Shown here: one piece after another, positions 45,039 to 56,879 of the stretch
Position numbering within the stretch: position 1 is the first letter of the stretch
Layout: each line of letters begins with the position of its first letter
NCBI GenBank assembly: GCA_013400115.1
Contig: VXBP01002426.1
Coordinates: forward strand, 61,731-125,730
DNA: 64,000 bases
Reading direction: 5' to 3'
Source of the DNA: Rhinopomastus cyanomelas
Lineage: Eukaryota > Chordata > Aves > Bucerotiformes > Rhinopomastidae
Notes under the pieces: generated by a model
What the model was told of the DNA's origin: nothing
Database searches by the model: none
The model's input: the letters and a program-made list of their open reading frames with translations, nothing else
Program-made: the position numbers and the translations under genes

Positions 45039-48000
45039 TATGTCATTTTTCACCACATCACACTAAAGACATGCAACTTGTTGGGAGGATCATCATTTTT
45101 ACTTTCGCAAATAGTAATGTAAATGTTAACTTTGTTTTTATTTCCCCGCTTGGTTTTTAAAAGGAAAATAAAATAATTGGCCAGATGTCTTTGAGATCTG
45201 GTGATAAATTACCCAGTACAGGAGCCTGACATCTGGTAGAAGTTCTTCTTTCTGCAAAGCTTTTTTAAAGCAACAGTAAAAATTCATGTATCTGAGGTAA
45301 ACTGTCATACTACCCCCAGGGGACTCTCACAGATTTCTCCCATTAGCACAGTGCAAGGACTCTACTGGGGCTGCTCACCCAATGAGCAGAAAACTACACC
45401 AGTGGCATCTGCAAAATCCCAAAAGATGGGGAGAAGAAGACTAATAGGAATTATTTTTAGTTTAGACAGGACCACGCTCAAAGTCTTTCTAGCTCCTTCC
45501 TAGAAAATTCACACTATGGTAATAAACAACCTCGATGGCAGGGGGGTGAGTGAAATAATTCAAGCTCATGAGGTGGCATTGTGTTATGAGCTGGGTTTCT
45601 TGGCTTTAAGTGTCATGGCAGCTTTCCCTTGAGAAGGGTACTTGTGTACAATATAAAGGATAAAAACCTCCCTCATTTTCTGAAGCATTGCAGGTCCCTC
45701 TGTTTCCAGAAACTTGAGTGGCACTTCTATGTGAGAGTTGGATAAATAAACATCGCTTGTCTCAGCTTTCCCTGGCACCATTGGCTCACACAAGACTTCT
45801 CGCAGTATAGGAAAGAACTTGCTGAGTTGAATGTATTAATTATGGGCTAAATAGTGACAGTTGTGCTCTTACCTGTCCTAGGACAATGCCAAAACAGAGC
45901 CAAGACCTTTACAATTCTGTTTTGTGTTCTCTTGACAGTGTGCCAAAACAAAAGTGATGTCATCTGAGCAAGTATCATTCATATTGTGCCTAGAACAACT
46001 TCGGTGTGTTTATATTTCTTCAAATGTAATCTCAAGCATTTAAAAAAGCCCTGTCAGTGAGATCTAAGCATCAGTCTCTAGACAATTCTTGCTGCTATTA
46101 AGAATTGCATAACAAACTGATGGTTACGAGTCCAAGTAATAAACTAGTAAGCAAAAACAGACTATTTGGCTAGAAAAAGGGTGACTGAGTGTCTTGTTTT
46201 CCTTTGAGCTGTGTAGAGAAAAGCTCTTCCACAGAGCACCAAAGCTTTTAGAAGAGAAGAGATTGAAATAGGTGATTGAATGTACCCTTCTAGAACAAAT
46301 GTTTGACTAATACTTTACCCAGGAAATTAAGTAAAGGGCAAAGCAGAGACATTCTTTGCTAAACAGTCTTCTGTTCTTGTGAAGGTACCTTATGAATTGG
46401 GCTGGCTGGTGCTGAGAAGTACCTGACTTACTGAGGTAGGCTGGGGAGAGGGCTCCATAACAAGAACATTTTAAACTGCTGTTGGTCTCTCTGTATCCAT
46501 TCTGTGCTCTTTAAAGGTTTATGTAGCATCTCTGCATAAGGCAGTTTGAAGTGAGAATGCTGTGGTATGGGTCTTTTTCTGAAAGCAAGAAAATCTCTGT
46601 ACCCCCAGTCCCAGTATCAGTATGCTGCTTCAGAGAGAGCTGTATTGATGCTATTCATTTTCTCTTCATGTATTGCGACTTCACTGCAAGGTCACCGCTG
46701 GCACCTCAAAGCCCGGTCTGTTTGGAATGGCCAAGCGGGAGACCGGTACCTTGACACTCACCTGGAGAAGCGTAGGTGGATGGAATGGAGGATCATGGAA
46801 GCACTGGAGAGAATGATGTTCCTCCTGTAAGTAGTAGTACTGCAAACGTCAAAGACTGTAATATACGACAGAGTAAATCACCAAGAGCTGACCAAAGGCC
46901 CAGCAACCACAAGCAGAACAGGGCAGGGCATTCACTCCACAGAGTCAGGGCAGGGCATGGCCCCCTCGGCAGAGCCCCAGCTGCAGAAGAGCCAGTGTGC
47001 AAAAGGACAACCAGGCTGGGCAAGGGGGAGAGGAGCAAAGTACAATGTCCTTTTTCCTCATTCTTCAAATCAGATGTTTCTGTTATTTCTGACAGGTTTC
47101 AGAAGTAAACATCAATAGGACCTAGAGAAGCAGAGCTAGACCTGCACACGGGCAGTTTTTGTGTACTCTTCCTCTTCCCTCTTGTCTCTTTTGTTTCCTC
47201 TTCCCTCCTGTCTCTTATTCTTCTGAGGAGACTATTCTGACTAAGACAATAGCAGGCTCCTTTGATACTGGCTCTCTTTGTGCCAGCCCACCAGCAGGAG
47301 ATGCCTTGTTAAGCCAGAATGAAGATAAAGTCCTCTAAGAACAAGGCAGTGGGGGAAGTGGGAGGTAGCTACCCACAAAGTACCACTCCAGTTCTCTCTA
47401 ATTTTGTGGCTTTCCCAGCCGAGTTGTGGTCACAGCTGACACAAGACAACGGGTTCCTGGTGGATCCTCACCACTGCATGGTACTTGCAAAATCTGCCAG
47501 GTTCCTGAGGAACAGCCAGGAGCTGGGTAGGCAGGAACAGCAGTTGGCATCAGTTGCTGAAATCAGACAGCCCCAAAGACTGCCTGGCTGGCTGCTGGTG
47601 GTGTCCGCATTGCATTTGATTTGCAGCTGTTTCCCAGGTAGAGGATTTGTGTGAGGTGCAGGTCTGAATCTAGAATTATGTTCAGCACAGGAATATTTTA
47701 ATTCTGAGAGTTCTGGTTCAGACTGCAAAAGAAAAATCCCTCAACTTTTATCAGAAGGGCTTCGAGGGTAGGGTTTGAACATATTCATACTGTTTCTTTC
47801 AATCTGTACAGCACTGCTGCCACTAGAATCTGTGTGCTGCTTCTGAAAGAGAGTGGCAGACAACACAACACGTATGTACAATGCAAAACTTGTCACTTCT
47901 GCAGGCAGAGCTATCACCCTAGCTACAGGTGTGGAAGTGCCAAGGAGGGCATTGCACTTGTCTGGATTTGCTTTTTTTTCTCCCTTAAAGCTTCCTACAG

Positions 48001-48084
48001 CATCCTTGTGCAGAACACACTCAAGGCAGAAGTACAGCTGAACAGACAGATGATGCAGTAAGGGATGATGTGTATCAGATGGCA
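45039..48084. other. Unique non-coding DNA
   Basis: About 3 kb. The part 45070-45310 is AT-rich. A 26-bp tandem duplication at 47171 is listed separately. The frames at 46551-47108 are short and overlap one another; I do not recognise any. Confidence 0.45.
47171..47222. repeat. 26-bp tandem duplication, pyrimidine-rich
   Basis: Two adjacent 26-base units starting CCTCTTCCCTCYTGTCTCTT, identical except for the middle C/T and a few bases at the end. Pyrimidine-rich. No exon follows in good context. Confidence 0.85.
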
Positions 48085-48164
48085 CTATGTAGTGGGCATG
48101 CTGGTGTGGTTGATGGTTGGACTTCATGATCCTAGATGTCTTTTCCAACCCTTACGATTCTATA
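48085..48164 (+). mobile_element. Old CR1 LINE 3' end
   Basis: About 80 bases of CR1 terminus: 'gtagtgggcatgctggtgtg', 'gttgatggttggacttcatg', 'atcctagatgtcttttccaa' and 'cccttacgattctat'. Same older class as 12168 and 16644, with no ORF2 remnant. Confidence 0.85.
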
Positions 48165-48929
48165 ACTAGCAGGGAAGTAAAATCTGTAGTGATCTTTCTC
48201 ACCCACTCAAATGCTTTGCTGTACGCTGAGAGAGAATGCAGGAGGACACTCTTGTGAGCAAAGAGGTGGCAGAGTTTTCTGCATAAAAAGAACCTCCTGG
48301 CAGCATGCCTGAGGAAGCAAAAGCTGGAGTTCTCTGGGCCACCATGGGGCCTGAGTGACTTGGAGGGGATGCATTGTGAGGTTTCCTGTGAGCACCAGTG
48401 TTAGTTCTCTGTGAATAGCAGAGCCTCTGAAAAATGGCTTTGAGATCTGAGTTCCCGGCTGCCATTTTTGGAAAAGGTGTCATATGAGCAATGGTTTGAT
48501 AACTCCTTCTTCTTCACCTCAGCAGTTTCTCTTGCTCCTCTTCCACTCTCTGCCCCTCCTTTGCAGAGGCAGAGCTAACCGGCTGCTGCTGGGAGCAGGG
48601 TACTTCCCTGGGAGGCCTGGAGCTGCAAACTATTTAGTCTACATGTGCTTTTTTGGATTTCTAACCTGATGAAACCTTGCTCCAGATCCTCTCTGGAGCA
48701 AATGAAGCAGGAAATGGCATTTTCTGCACTTTCTTTGCCTCAGCGTCACCCTGCACCCCGTCCGATGGGAGGCACCGTGACTGAGAAACACGGAGGGGAC
48801 TTGCCCCCCCTCTTCAGTTTTCTTCTGACAAATGTAGGCTTCATCAATCCTTCCATTCATTTCCCTCAGAAGTGTGAATTACAAGAACATTCAGGGGTTT
48901 AAGCTAAGCAGATTACAGACACTGGGTGC

Positions 48930-49160
48930 ACAAGCATCAATTTATTTATTTTTATTACTGATAATTCTTCCAAGAGATTGATTAATAGGAAACGATCTCC
49001 ATCGCCTAGGCCTGTGGTCAGGACTGGGCTGTTTCATCCTGAGCCGCTCGAGGTGGAAACGTCTAGCTGTGCTGCCAGGGGCATGTTTTACTCTAGAGGA
49101 GGGAAAGGAGGAAATTCTTGCTGCTTCAAACCTTGCTGTGCTTTTTGTGCACCTCCTTGA
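48930..49160. promoter_or_regulatory. Candidate conserved non-coding element
   Basis: Mixed block: an AT-rich first half ('ATTTATTTATTTTTATTAC', 'GATTGATTAATAGG') followed by a half with retained CpGs ('AACGATCTCCATCGCC', 'GAGCCGCTCGAGG'). The contrast with bland flanks suggests constraint. Not tested. Confidence 0.25.
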
Positions 49161-50135
49161 GGCAGATCTCAAAGATGGGGATGAATCAGTCCCTTCAGAG
49201 ATGCTATTTTAGACCAGAGAGTGGCTTGTTCTGTTTCAAATAGGTAACAAACGTGCAGCTTGTGCTTTCAAGAGCTGAGTCTTAAAAATTAGTAATAATC
49301 TCATCATGAAATTAAAATCTCCATGGGAGTTCATCTTCCATGGTTGAGTCTACGCATCTCTTCTGTCCCTTATGGTGCTCCCAGTCACAGAGCACTTGTG
49401 GCAGGGTGCACAAGCAAAAACTGTAAGTCCCCAAAGTGGATGGAGAACTGGGGGGGGGCAGACCTTGAAAAAGCTGAAGAGACCTTTGGATCCCTTCCTT
49501 GAGTCCCAAAATAACTCCTTACTTGTTCATCACCAACAGATGGGAAGATAATGGGTGGTAGATCCTCTAGTTACTGTGCCAGAGTGGAAAGAGTGGAAAA
49601 TAACAATGAGCACACATTTGGGTTATTTAAAAGCCTAGTCTGTCTTTTGTGGTAGCTGGGGGTATGGCTGGTGTCAGAACCTGAGGCTTACAAGCTCAGG
49701 AGACAGGAAAGCCTGCAGAGGTGCTCAGGGACAAGCAGTGTATCAGGGTGTAAAAAAAGAGCCTCATCTCATGTACTTGATTGTGAGAGTGCAAAGCCCT
49801 TCCCTGGAGCAAACGCTGATAATGCTGCTTGTGGGATGCTGTGGCTGGACCTTCCCACAGGACTCTGTCTGCAGCTTCCTCTCACTAGTGAAAGCGAGCA
49901 AGTGGGAAATCTACTGGTCCTGTCAATCACAGCTTCCCCAAGCAACAGCAGGACAAAATTGGCAGGGTTCTTGTCAGTTTAGCTGCTGCCCATAGGGTAC
50001 CGATTATCATTAATGAGTCCTATTGATTTCGCTGCGCAGCTTCTCGGGAGCAACAGGAGAAGCCTGTTTGCAGGCTCGGAAACGCAGCACAGCGAGCAGT
50101 GGCTCACGTTTGAGAGTTACCCGTGTGGGGCCGCG

Positions 50136-50161
50136 TTTTTGTTGTTGTTGTTTTGTTTTGT
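50136..50161. repeat. (GTT)n / (GTTTT)n microsatellite
   Basis: Four GTT units followed by two GTTTT units, immediately after a CpG-containing GC-richer segment. Simple repeat. Confidence 0.85.
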
Positions 50162-52129
50162 TCAAATTAAAGGTTAGAGTTTGCAGAAACGGATGGCTTT
50201 GGGAGCTACATCCTTTCCCAGTCACACCAGGAAATCATTCTACTTATCACTGGTGAGTGGGTGAGCGTGTTTCTCAAGCTTTCACAGAGAGGCTTCAAGA
50301 GAGGGAAGGAGCTGTGATAAGGCTGTCTCTGGGGTCTCTGGGCCTGACGCTTTCAAGACAGCCTGGTTTTTGGTCGTTCTGGTATTGGTTAGCTGCACTG
50401 CTTCCCCCATGAGGACCGTGTTCTTTGCCCTGTCTTCTTAGCAGCCATCCTTGTTGTAAGGTGTGGAAATTAAGCCCCCAGATTCAGAGTCCTAACGAGG
50501 GTAGTGTGTGGAAGGATTCCCCTTTCACCTAGACATTACGTCTCCAGCTCAGTCTCCCGCACCCCTCAGCCCTGGTAACAGATGCCAGCAAGAACAAGTG
50601 CTGTTTGTTTGTTTGCATCTTGCTATAAATCTGAAAAGAGCAAAGTTTCTGTGCTTTTTGTGGGTTTTTTAAAACAAAACAGATGTTTCCCAACATTTTT
50701 TTCCCCTCTTGGTTGAAAGCCCTTAGTTTCTGTCAAAACACTCGGCCACTTTTTAACTAGTTGTACTGGGGTGGCCAGTGGCATCCTGGTGCCTGAGGTC
50801 TGAGTCCACAGGGGGTCTGCAGCTCCCGGAGTAATTCCAGAGCGTGGGAGGCGGGATCTTGGGATTAACTCCATCCTCTCCACACATGCTGTTCTCTTGA
50901 CTTGTGAAAAACAGGCGAAGAAACAGTCTTCCCCCGCAGAGAGCTCCGTTCAAAACAAGCACTTCCTGTCCCTGCCCTCCCGCTGTCAGTGCTGTGAGCA
51001 GTGGTGTCTCCGCATGGGAGAGACGGCAGCTCCGTGACTCTTACCCTTTGGCCATCGCAGGCCTCTGCCTTTTAAGCCTGCACTTCTTGGGATCACCCTG
51101 GGTTTCTGAGCTGTGAGAACTTTGCATTGACAGGACAACTTGATCCTTAAGCCCGTTAGCCAGTTGCCAGCCCTGGCTGGAGGGATGGTGGGTAGTTCTG
51201 GGTGCAGACAGATGCCAGCTGTGCACAGCTGGCTGCGTCCTGCCACCAAACAAACCTGGCCCACAGGACTGGGGACTCGGATTCCCCATGGAAAGGTATC
51301 TCCCCTTGCTCTCGGCTGCGTGTACAGTCCTCTTGCTGCAGTATGGAAAGGCAGAGGGGGGTTTTAGCCCTTTGGGCAGGCAGGGGTGTGGGGTACAGCC
51401 GGGGCTGTGAATGCCTGGCTCACTGGGCTGCTCCAACCTGGTAAATCCCCTGTTCGTAGGGTAGATGTGGCCATGGCAAGTGCCTAGAAAACTTTCCACA
51501 TCATTTGCAAAGCTGCTGTCAGAGTTAGGCCATCTTATACAGACTTTGCTTAAATGAAAGAGAAAAGGTGCTATGAAATGAAAACATTCTTTCACTTCCC
51601 CATCTCTTATCTCTCACTTAAAAGTAAAGGAAATAGAACATTTTAAGGCAGCTCTGTTTCTGTGGATTAAATGAATTCAAATACAGCTCCGTCCTTCCTT
51701 GATTTTCTGCCCTCAGCCACGTAAAGGGCCAGTCCATTGAAATATTGACTGTTGTTCATCTAAGAGTGGGATGTTTTTCATCTCTCAATGAACCACAGAT
51801 CTTTTTTTGGTTGCCATCAGCTCTCTTTTTTAGCTGGTCCCAAGTCACACTTGGCCTTTGATGTGACAATGACTTTGTACAGGGGAAGGATCTGTACTAG
51901 AAGAATTGTTTCAAGAATTGATGAAGGGTGAAGAGAAATTGGCAGCATATCCTTTACAAAAAGAAGGAAAGACAGCACATCTTGGCGTAAACATGAAGGG
52001 GCAGGGATGCAGCTCTGTGGAGGCAGGAGAGAGCAGTGCACACAGGCCATCTTAAAGCCCTCTTAACAACATAGGTCATCTCCCCAGCTCTCCCATTGAT
52101 TTCCTCCTGCAGTCCATCACCCCAGCTGC

Positions 52130-52400
52130 AGTTAAACCCGGTGTCCTCTATGTGACGCTGAACCGAATCAGATTTTGCTTTTAGTTGTTCGATCAAATGT
52201 TTTCTTGCTTGACCTTAGCAGGCGCACTTGGGACTTTCTCGTAATTGCCTCCCCGAGCTGAACTGCTGATACCTTCATTGGATTTGCGTAGGGTTTCAGA
52301 GGACTGTGTTTAAAATGCAGTGAGCCGCAGCAGTGCAAACAGCTCCAGTGTTTAAACAAGCATCCATTAGGGCAGGAAACAAGACAGCGCCAGCCCATTT
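52130..52400. promoter_or_regulatory. Candidate conserved non-coding element
   Basis: CpG-retaining block with 'GTGACGCTGAACCGAATCAG', 'GTTGTTCGATCAAATG', 'GACCTTAGCAGGCGC', 'CTCGTAATTGCC' and 'GTTTAAAATGCAGTGAGCCG'. On the minus strand the first ~50 codons read IEQLKAKSDSVQRHIEDT, which looks protein-like, but no start or splice context supports coding. An enhancer or another constrained element is as likely. Confidence 0.25.
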
Positions 52401-53154
52401 GGTGCTCCTTAGGTCTGGCAGCTTAAGGGGGACCAGCACAGGGCAGCAGGGCTTGCTTGGGGTGGGCATGAGGGGGGAGCCGCAAATGCGGTGCTAAGAA
52501 AACAAGCAAAGCATCTCTGCAGTGTTGTGAGGACTGAACTGGGATGGGGGAGTGTGGAACTTGTGACTGGGGACATGTGCAGAGCTCATTAATAGCTCGT
52601 TATGTTCAAATTGCAGTCTCCCAGCAGACTGGCATTAACACGTGATGTGCTGGAGGAAGGGGCTACGGAAGAGCGGCAGGGATGTTTTAAGCAAGCTCTG
52701 ACTTGGGTTTTTTCCCTTTTTTCCTTAACATTTAAAAAAGTGGAAAAAATAGTGTGTGGGGGGCAAGGTGCCAGCAAACCATGGTGCTTTGTGCATCAGC
52801 CCAGCACAGTACACTTCATCAAACAGGACCAGTGCTCAGCTGGGCTTATCGTAGTACCTGCTAGAATCTTTCAGGATTTCTAATAGACCTCCTTTATTTT
52901 CAGGAGTGCTTAACTCAGCTGTAAAATTTGGCTCAGTGTGAAACTTCCAGCATTCAGGATCTCATCGCAGGATTGATTCACCTGCCACCCCCGACCAGGA
53001 GGACTGGAATGGGGTGTTCATGCAGTGGAGGGGTACTTGGACATTTTGGTGCCTCCATAAGTTTGTAGGTAGTATTATGTCTGAACTACTTTCTGCATGC
53101 TTCTCTGCTGAAATAGCCTTTGTTGTATCCTCAGCTGGAGCACTGTACTCATTT

Positions 53155-53174
53155 AGCTTATCAGCTGATAAGCT
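53155..53174. promoter_or_regulatory. 20-bp perfect palindrome: GATA / E-box / GATA
   Basis: AGCTTATCAGCTGATAAGCT is identical to its own reverse complement. The centre is the E-box CAGCTG. It is overlapped on each side by a GATA core: TTATC on the left (GATAA on the minus strand) and GATAA on the right. GATA factors and bHLH factors such as TAL1 or MYOD-type proteins recognise these cores. Such a fully symmetric composite is unlikely by chance, but the sequence does not show that it is bound. Confidence 0.35.
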
Positions 53175-53860
53175 GCAGTCATTAGCCTATCATCTGACAT
53201 CAGTGTCCTTATTGGCACTTCTGCAGGACCACATCTGTTTTTCTGATACAATCTTGGCTGCCATGTTGCTGGGAAAACAACAGCCCGTTGCTAGCTTTAG
53301 GGCCAGTTACTCCTTGGCTTCCTATATCAAATCCTCTTAGAAAATAACAGGCAACCCCCAACAACAGCTTGCCCAGGAAAGAACAATCAGTCAAGGACTT
53401 TCTGCATCACGCTGTCCTCTGGGCTCCAAGGTGCTGAATCGCGTGGCTTATCTTGCCAAAGTGTATTTGAGAAGGCTGGTGTCAGGAGAGGGCCAGAGGA
53501 TGCCTTTCTGTAGGACTCCGAAGCACTGAGCTTTGGTGTAGAAAGGTTTTACTGACAGGTACCTACGGGGTTTGTTTTTCTGCAGACACTTAGCCATTGT
53601 GATGTTGCATACAACAATCACATTAGCAGGGGAAGTGTTTGAGGAGACTTGTGTAGGCAAACTAAAACTCATTCTTCGACTCCTTGTGTGCTACAAGAGC
53701 AAAACAATGGTTGAGTTAGCTCTGACCCTTACAAATGTCTTGCAAGCCATAGATCTAGGCTCAGACTGCATGTTGTGTTTGAACTGTATGGCCCAGGCTA
53801 TTTGTTATATATTTATCCTTCCTCGTAAACTTTCTTTGGCTTTTATGGAGCATTATTGGA

Positions 53861-53872
53861 GCCCTCCAGTGG
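53861..53872 (-). promoter_or_regulatory. CTCF-like core
   Basis: The complement reads CCACTGGAGGGC, matching the CTCF core CCASYAGRKGGC at all but one position (G for A at position 6). One match in 64 kb of DNA is weak evidence. Confidence 0.2.
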
Positions 53873-56599
53873 CCAAAACACTCATTCTGAGGAATGGAAC
53901 TCAGGTCCTGCCAAGGAGGTTGACTTTTCCCATTCCTGATTAAGGCATCGTTTTTGTGATTTCTTTGGATTCTGAACTAATGTACAAGTTTGAGGCACAC
54001 TGGTGCGTGCAAAAGGTGAGGACAGCTAGGGAAAAGAACAAATATTCTCTCTGCGTAGCTAGGCTCTCCGTATGCTCATCCTGGATTTCCCAGAAGTTCC
54101 TGAGTTGATTTCCTTAAGTGAGTTGATCAGTGCTGTGATGCTCTATGTGATGTGGCTGCTCTGTTCCCTGGCAAAGTCGTACAGGGTGTTGTCTTTTGTA
54201 CCAGGGGCTCAGCAAGTTAAAGATTTTGGTTTCAGTGCTCCTTTGGCTGCAGCTCCCACTGGTGCCTTTCTCTTGCCTTGGTGCTTCACTGTGATGCCCA
54301 CTCTGTGAACGAAGTATCTTCTTTTTGTACTGTATTCCCTGGGTATTGATGGTAAAGAAGAGTTCTCCTTATAAAGAATGTGGAGATTGTCTAGAAAAAC
54401 AAACAGCTAAAATCTCTCCTTATGCTTCCTTATGTTTGGTGTGAGGATTATCATCACAGTTCCTCCTTTCAGATACCAAGCTGCAATAATAAAAGACTTT
54501 TGGAACCTAGAATCAGATTGGCAGGTCATGTTGGAACTGAGAGTTTTGGGAGGAGGCAGAGTATGAGGAGAAATTGTATTCATTTGTGTATCTCTTTAGC
54601 AGGACAGCAGCATTTATTCAGTGTTCAAAAAGCAGTTAAGCAAGTGCTTAAGGCTCTTATTTCTGCACCATTCCCCATTATTTGGAGTTCACTGGAAATG
54701 AGTTTGCATTGTACAGCTGCAGCTTCATAAAGTCATGATTTTCCTTCAGAACTAGAATGTTAAACACAGGTAAAAGGAAGGTTCTGTTACTTTTACATTA
54801 GTAAAAGCTTTGAAGCAGCTTTTCTTCTGCAGGCACTGTGGGTCTAAGAACTGTTGTGTTGGGTCATCTCGAAGGTGCATCCTCTCTACACCACAAGGCA
54901 GTAAGCAGAGTGTAAGAAACCAAGCCGGCACAGTCAGCCTCCTCTGGCTCATCTTCCCAGCTTCCAGCCAGCCCACATGTAAGAACCCTTGCTGGGCCCA
55001 TCTGTAGGCAGTTTGCATTTGCAGCCCCCTGCACTGATGAAGGTTCCTTCTTGTTCTTACAAGGTAGAGTGACAATGGGGAAAGCCAAGGGATGGCTACA
55101 GCAGAAACTTGTTGCTTGTAATGCAGCCGAGGGTAAAGCGTGCAAATCCCCCTGACTGGCAGTAGATGGAATTCCTAGAGCAACCCCAGGCATCATTTCC
55201 TTTCACAGTTTCTATGTGAATTTGAGAACTGTTGGAGGAGATGGACATCCAGCTCCAACTGACTTTTTGAGGACACTCCTTATGGGGTCAGGTTTTCCTC
55301 CTGGCCTTTTCCAAGACCAGGAGAAGTACTGAGAAGAAAGCAGTCATATAGGTGGGGAGGGGCTGGTGACACCATATGAATATGCACTGAGGATGGGGCT
55401 AAGAGAGGCTTTGGAACTTGAGAAGGAAAGCCCTTAATGTAGTGCCACTTCCATCTTCTGCAGCCACAGCACTTACATGTGAGGTTGTGAGAGTTGAACT
55501 GGGAAAGTATGACAAACAGTAACAGGAGAGAAAAATTATGGGACCCTGCCATGGCAGCGGTAGCACGTAGCTCCTGATGGGGCAGCATCGTGAGAGCAGC
55601 CTTTACTGAGAGGCGCTGGAGTGTAAGCTAGCAATGCCACAGCACACAGGCTGCCTGCAGCCCTGCTGCGCTGAGGCTGAGAGAGGTGAATCTGTATGAT
55701 TTAGTGGTTTACTCTGAATCCTGGTGGTTTGAAATTGTGCTAGACAGTTGTCTGTGTGCAGAGACAACATTCCTGGGCAGGGCTCTGCATCCACAGTGCT
55801 CCTCCACAGCTACCTAGGGAGACTTTCACTCAGCACCCAGTTAGTAGCTTGTACTCTGCTAACATTGCTGGCTTCTGTGTGGAGACAACATCCCTGGGGA
55901 GATTATGCTGCTGTACAGAGACACTGGGAACACTTGAGGGGAAAAAAATATCTGCTCTAGTTTCAGGCATTGCAGTCCTTTCTCATTAGCAGGGACGGGA
56001 GAAGGCTGACACCACTTTGCTGATGAGTCAGGAAAAATCTTCTGTGTTGGCAGTGTCAAATGCTTCTAAGATGATTATTGAGGCTCTGCATTTGGAGCTG
56101 GGCAATACCAGACAGGTTTGGCTTTGGCAAATACAAAAAGAAAGAGTATTAGTGACTTACATCCCCAGACACGCTGAGAGCCATGGTCTCCTGCAAGTCC
56201 TCCAGCTGCCAGGACCACAATATTCGAGGCTGGTCTCCTGTCTTCCACCTGGCGTTGAACACGAGTCAGTCTGGGGCAGCTGTGCATTGTAAGACTGGGT
56301 CCTTAATGTAATTCTGAAATATGCTAATTGCCAGCCTTTTGTTTCCGTTTGACAGTTTTGGAAAGCTTAGAAGAAAGGAAGAAAAACAAGAGAGTATTGT
56401 AAATAGCCCTAGGAAAAACCTCAACCTGCTGCCCATGTAATTTCCTTTTAAGCAAACTTTCGTACTGTGGTACCTTCGATCACACAGCAGATTTGTACAC
56501 AGCCCTGTCTGCCCTGTATCAACGTGGTTTTCCAGCTTTTCTTGTGTGCTTGCTCGTAGTTGCAGTTGTTACTAAGGCTACTACAGATGGTAGTAAAAA

Positions 56600-56879
56600 A
56601 ATCATAGAGGTTGTAAGGGATCTCCAAAGGTCACTTAGTCTAAGCCCCCTACACCAAGCAGGGCCATTACTCACCAGACCAGGTTGCCCAGAGCCCCATC
56701 CAGCCTGACCTTTAATGGCTCCAGGGATGGGGCTTCAGCCACCTCTCTGCACAGCCTGTTCCAGGGTTCCCCCACCCTCAGACTCAAGAACATTTTCTTC
56801 CAGTCCAGCCTCAATCTGCCCTTTTCCATCTTCAAACCATGACCCCTCGCCCAGTCATTCTCTCCCCTGGTGAACAGGC
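56600..56879 (-). mobile_element. Old CR1 LINE 3' end
   Basis: Antisense CR1 of an older class: 'atcatagaggttgtaaggga', 'tctccaaaggtcacttagtc', 'ttgcccagagccccatccag', 'cctgacctttaatggctcca', 'gggatggggcttcagccacc', 'cagcctgttccagggttccc' and 'aatctgcccttttccatct'. The right boundary is approximate. No open frame is left. Confidence 0.9.

Larger units (their letters stand above)
48165..56599. other. Longest unique stretch of the window
   Basis: About 8.4 kb without a recognised transposon. It contains AT-rich CNE-like parts (48930-49160), CpG-retaining parts (50010-50135 and 52130-52400), a GTT/GTTTT run at 50136-50161, a G10 run near 49450, the perfect palindrome at 53155 and a CTCF-like core at 53861. 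A minus frame of 184 codons (51041-51595) and a plus frame of 123 codons (53572-53943, preceded by TTTGTTTTTCTGCAG) have no recognisable domain. Confidence 0.45.

Noticed and set aside
51041..51595. 184-codon minus-strand open frame
   Set aside because: Overlapped by plus frames, no identifiable domain, and proline-rich composition explained by base composition.
53572..53943. 123-codon frame after a TTTGTTTTTCTGCAG acceptor-like site
   Set aside because: Acceptor-like tracts are common. No good donor or poly(A) context, and the peptide is not recognised. Worth an RNA-seq look only.
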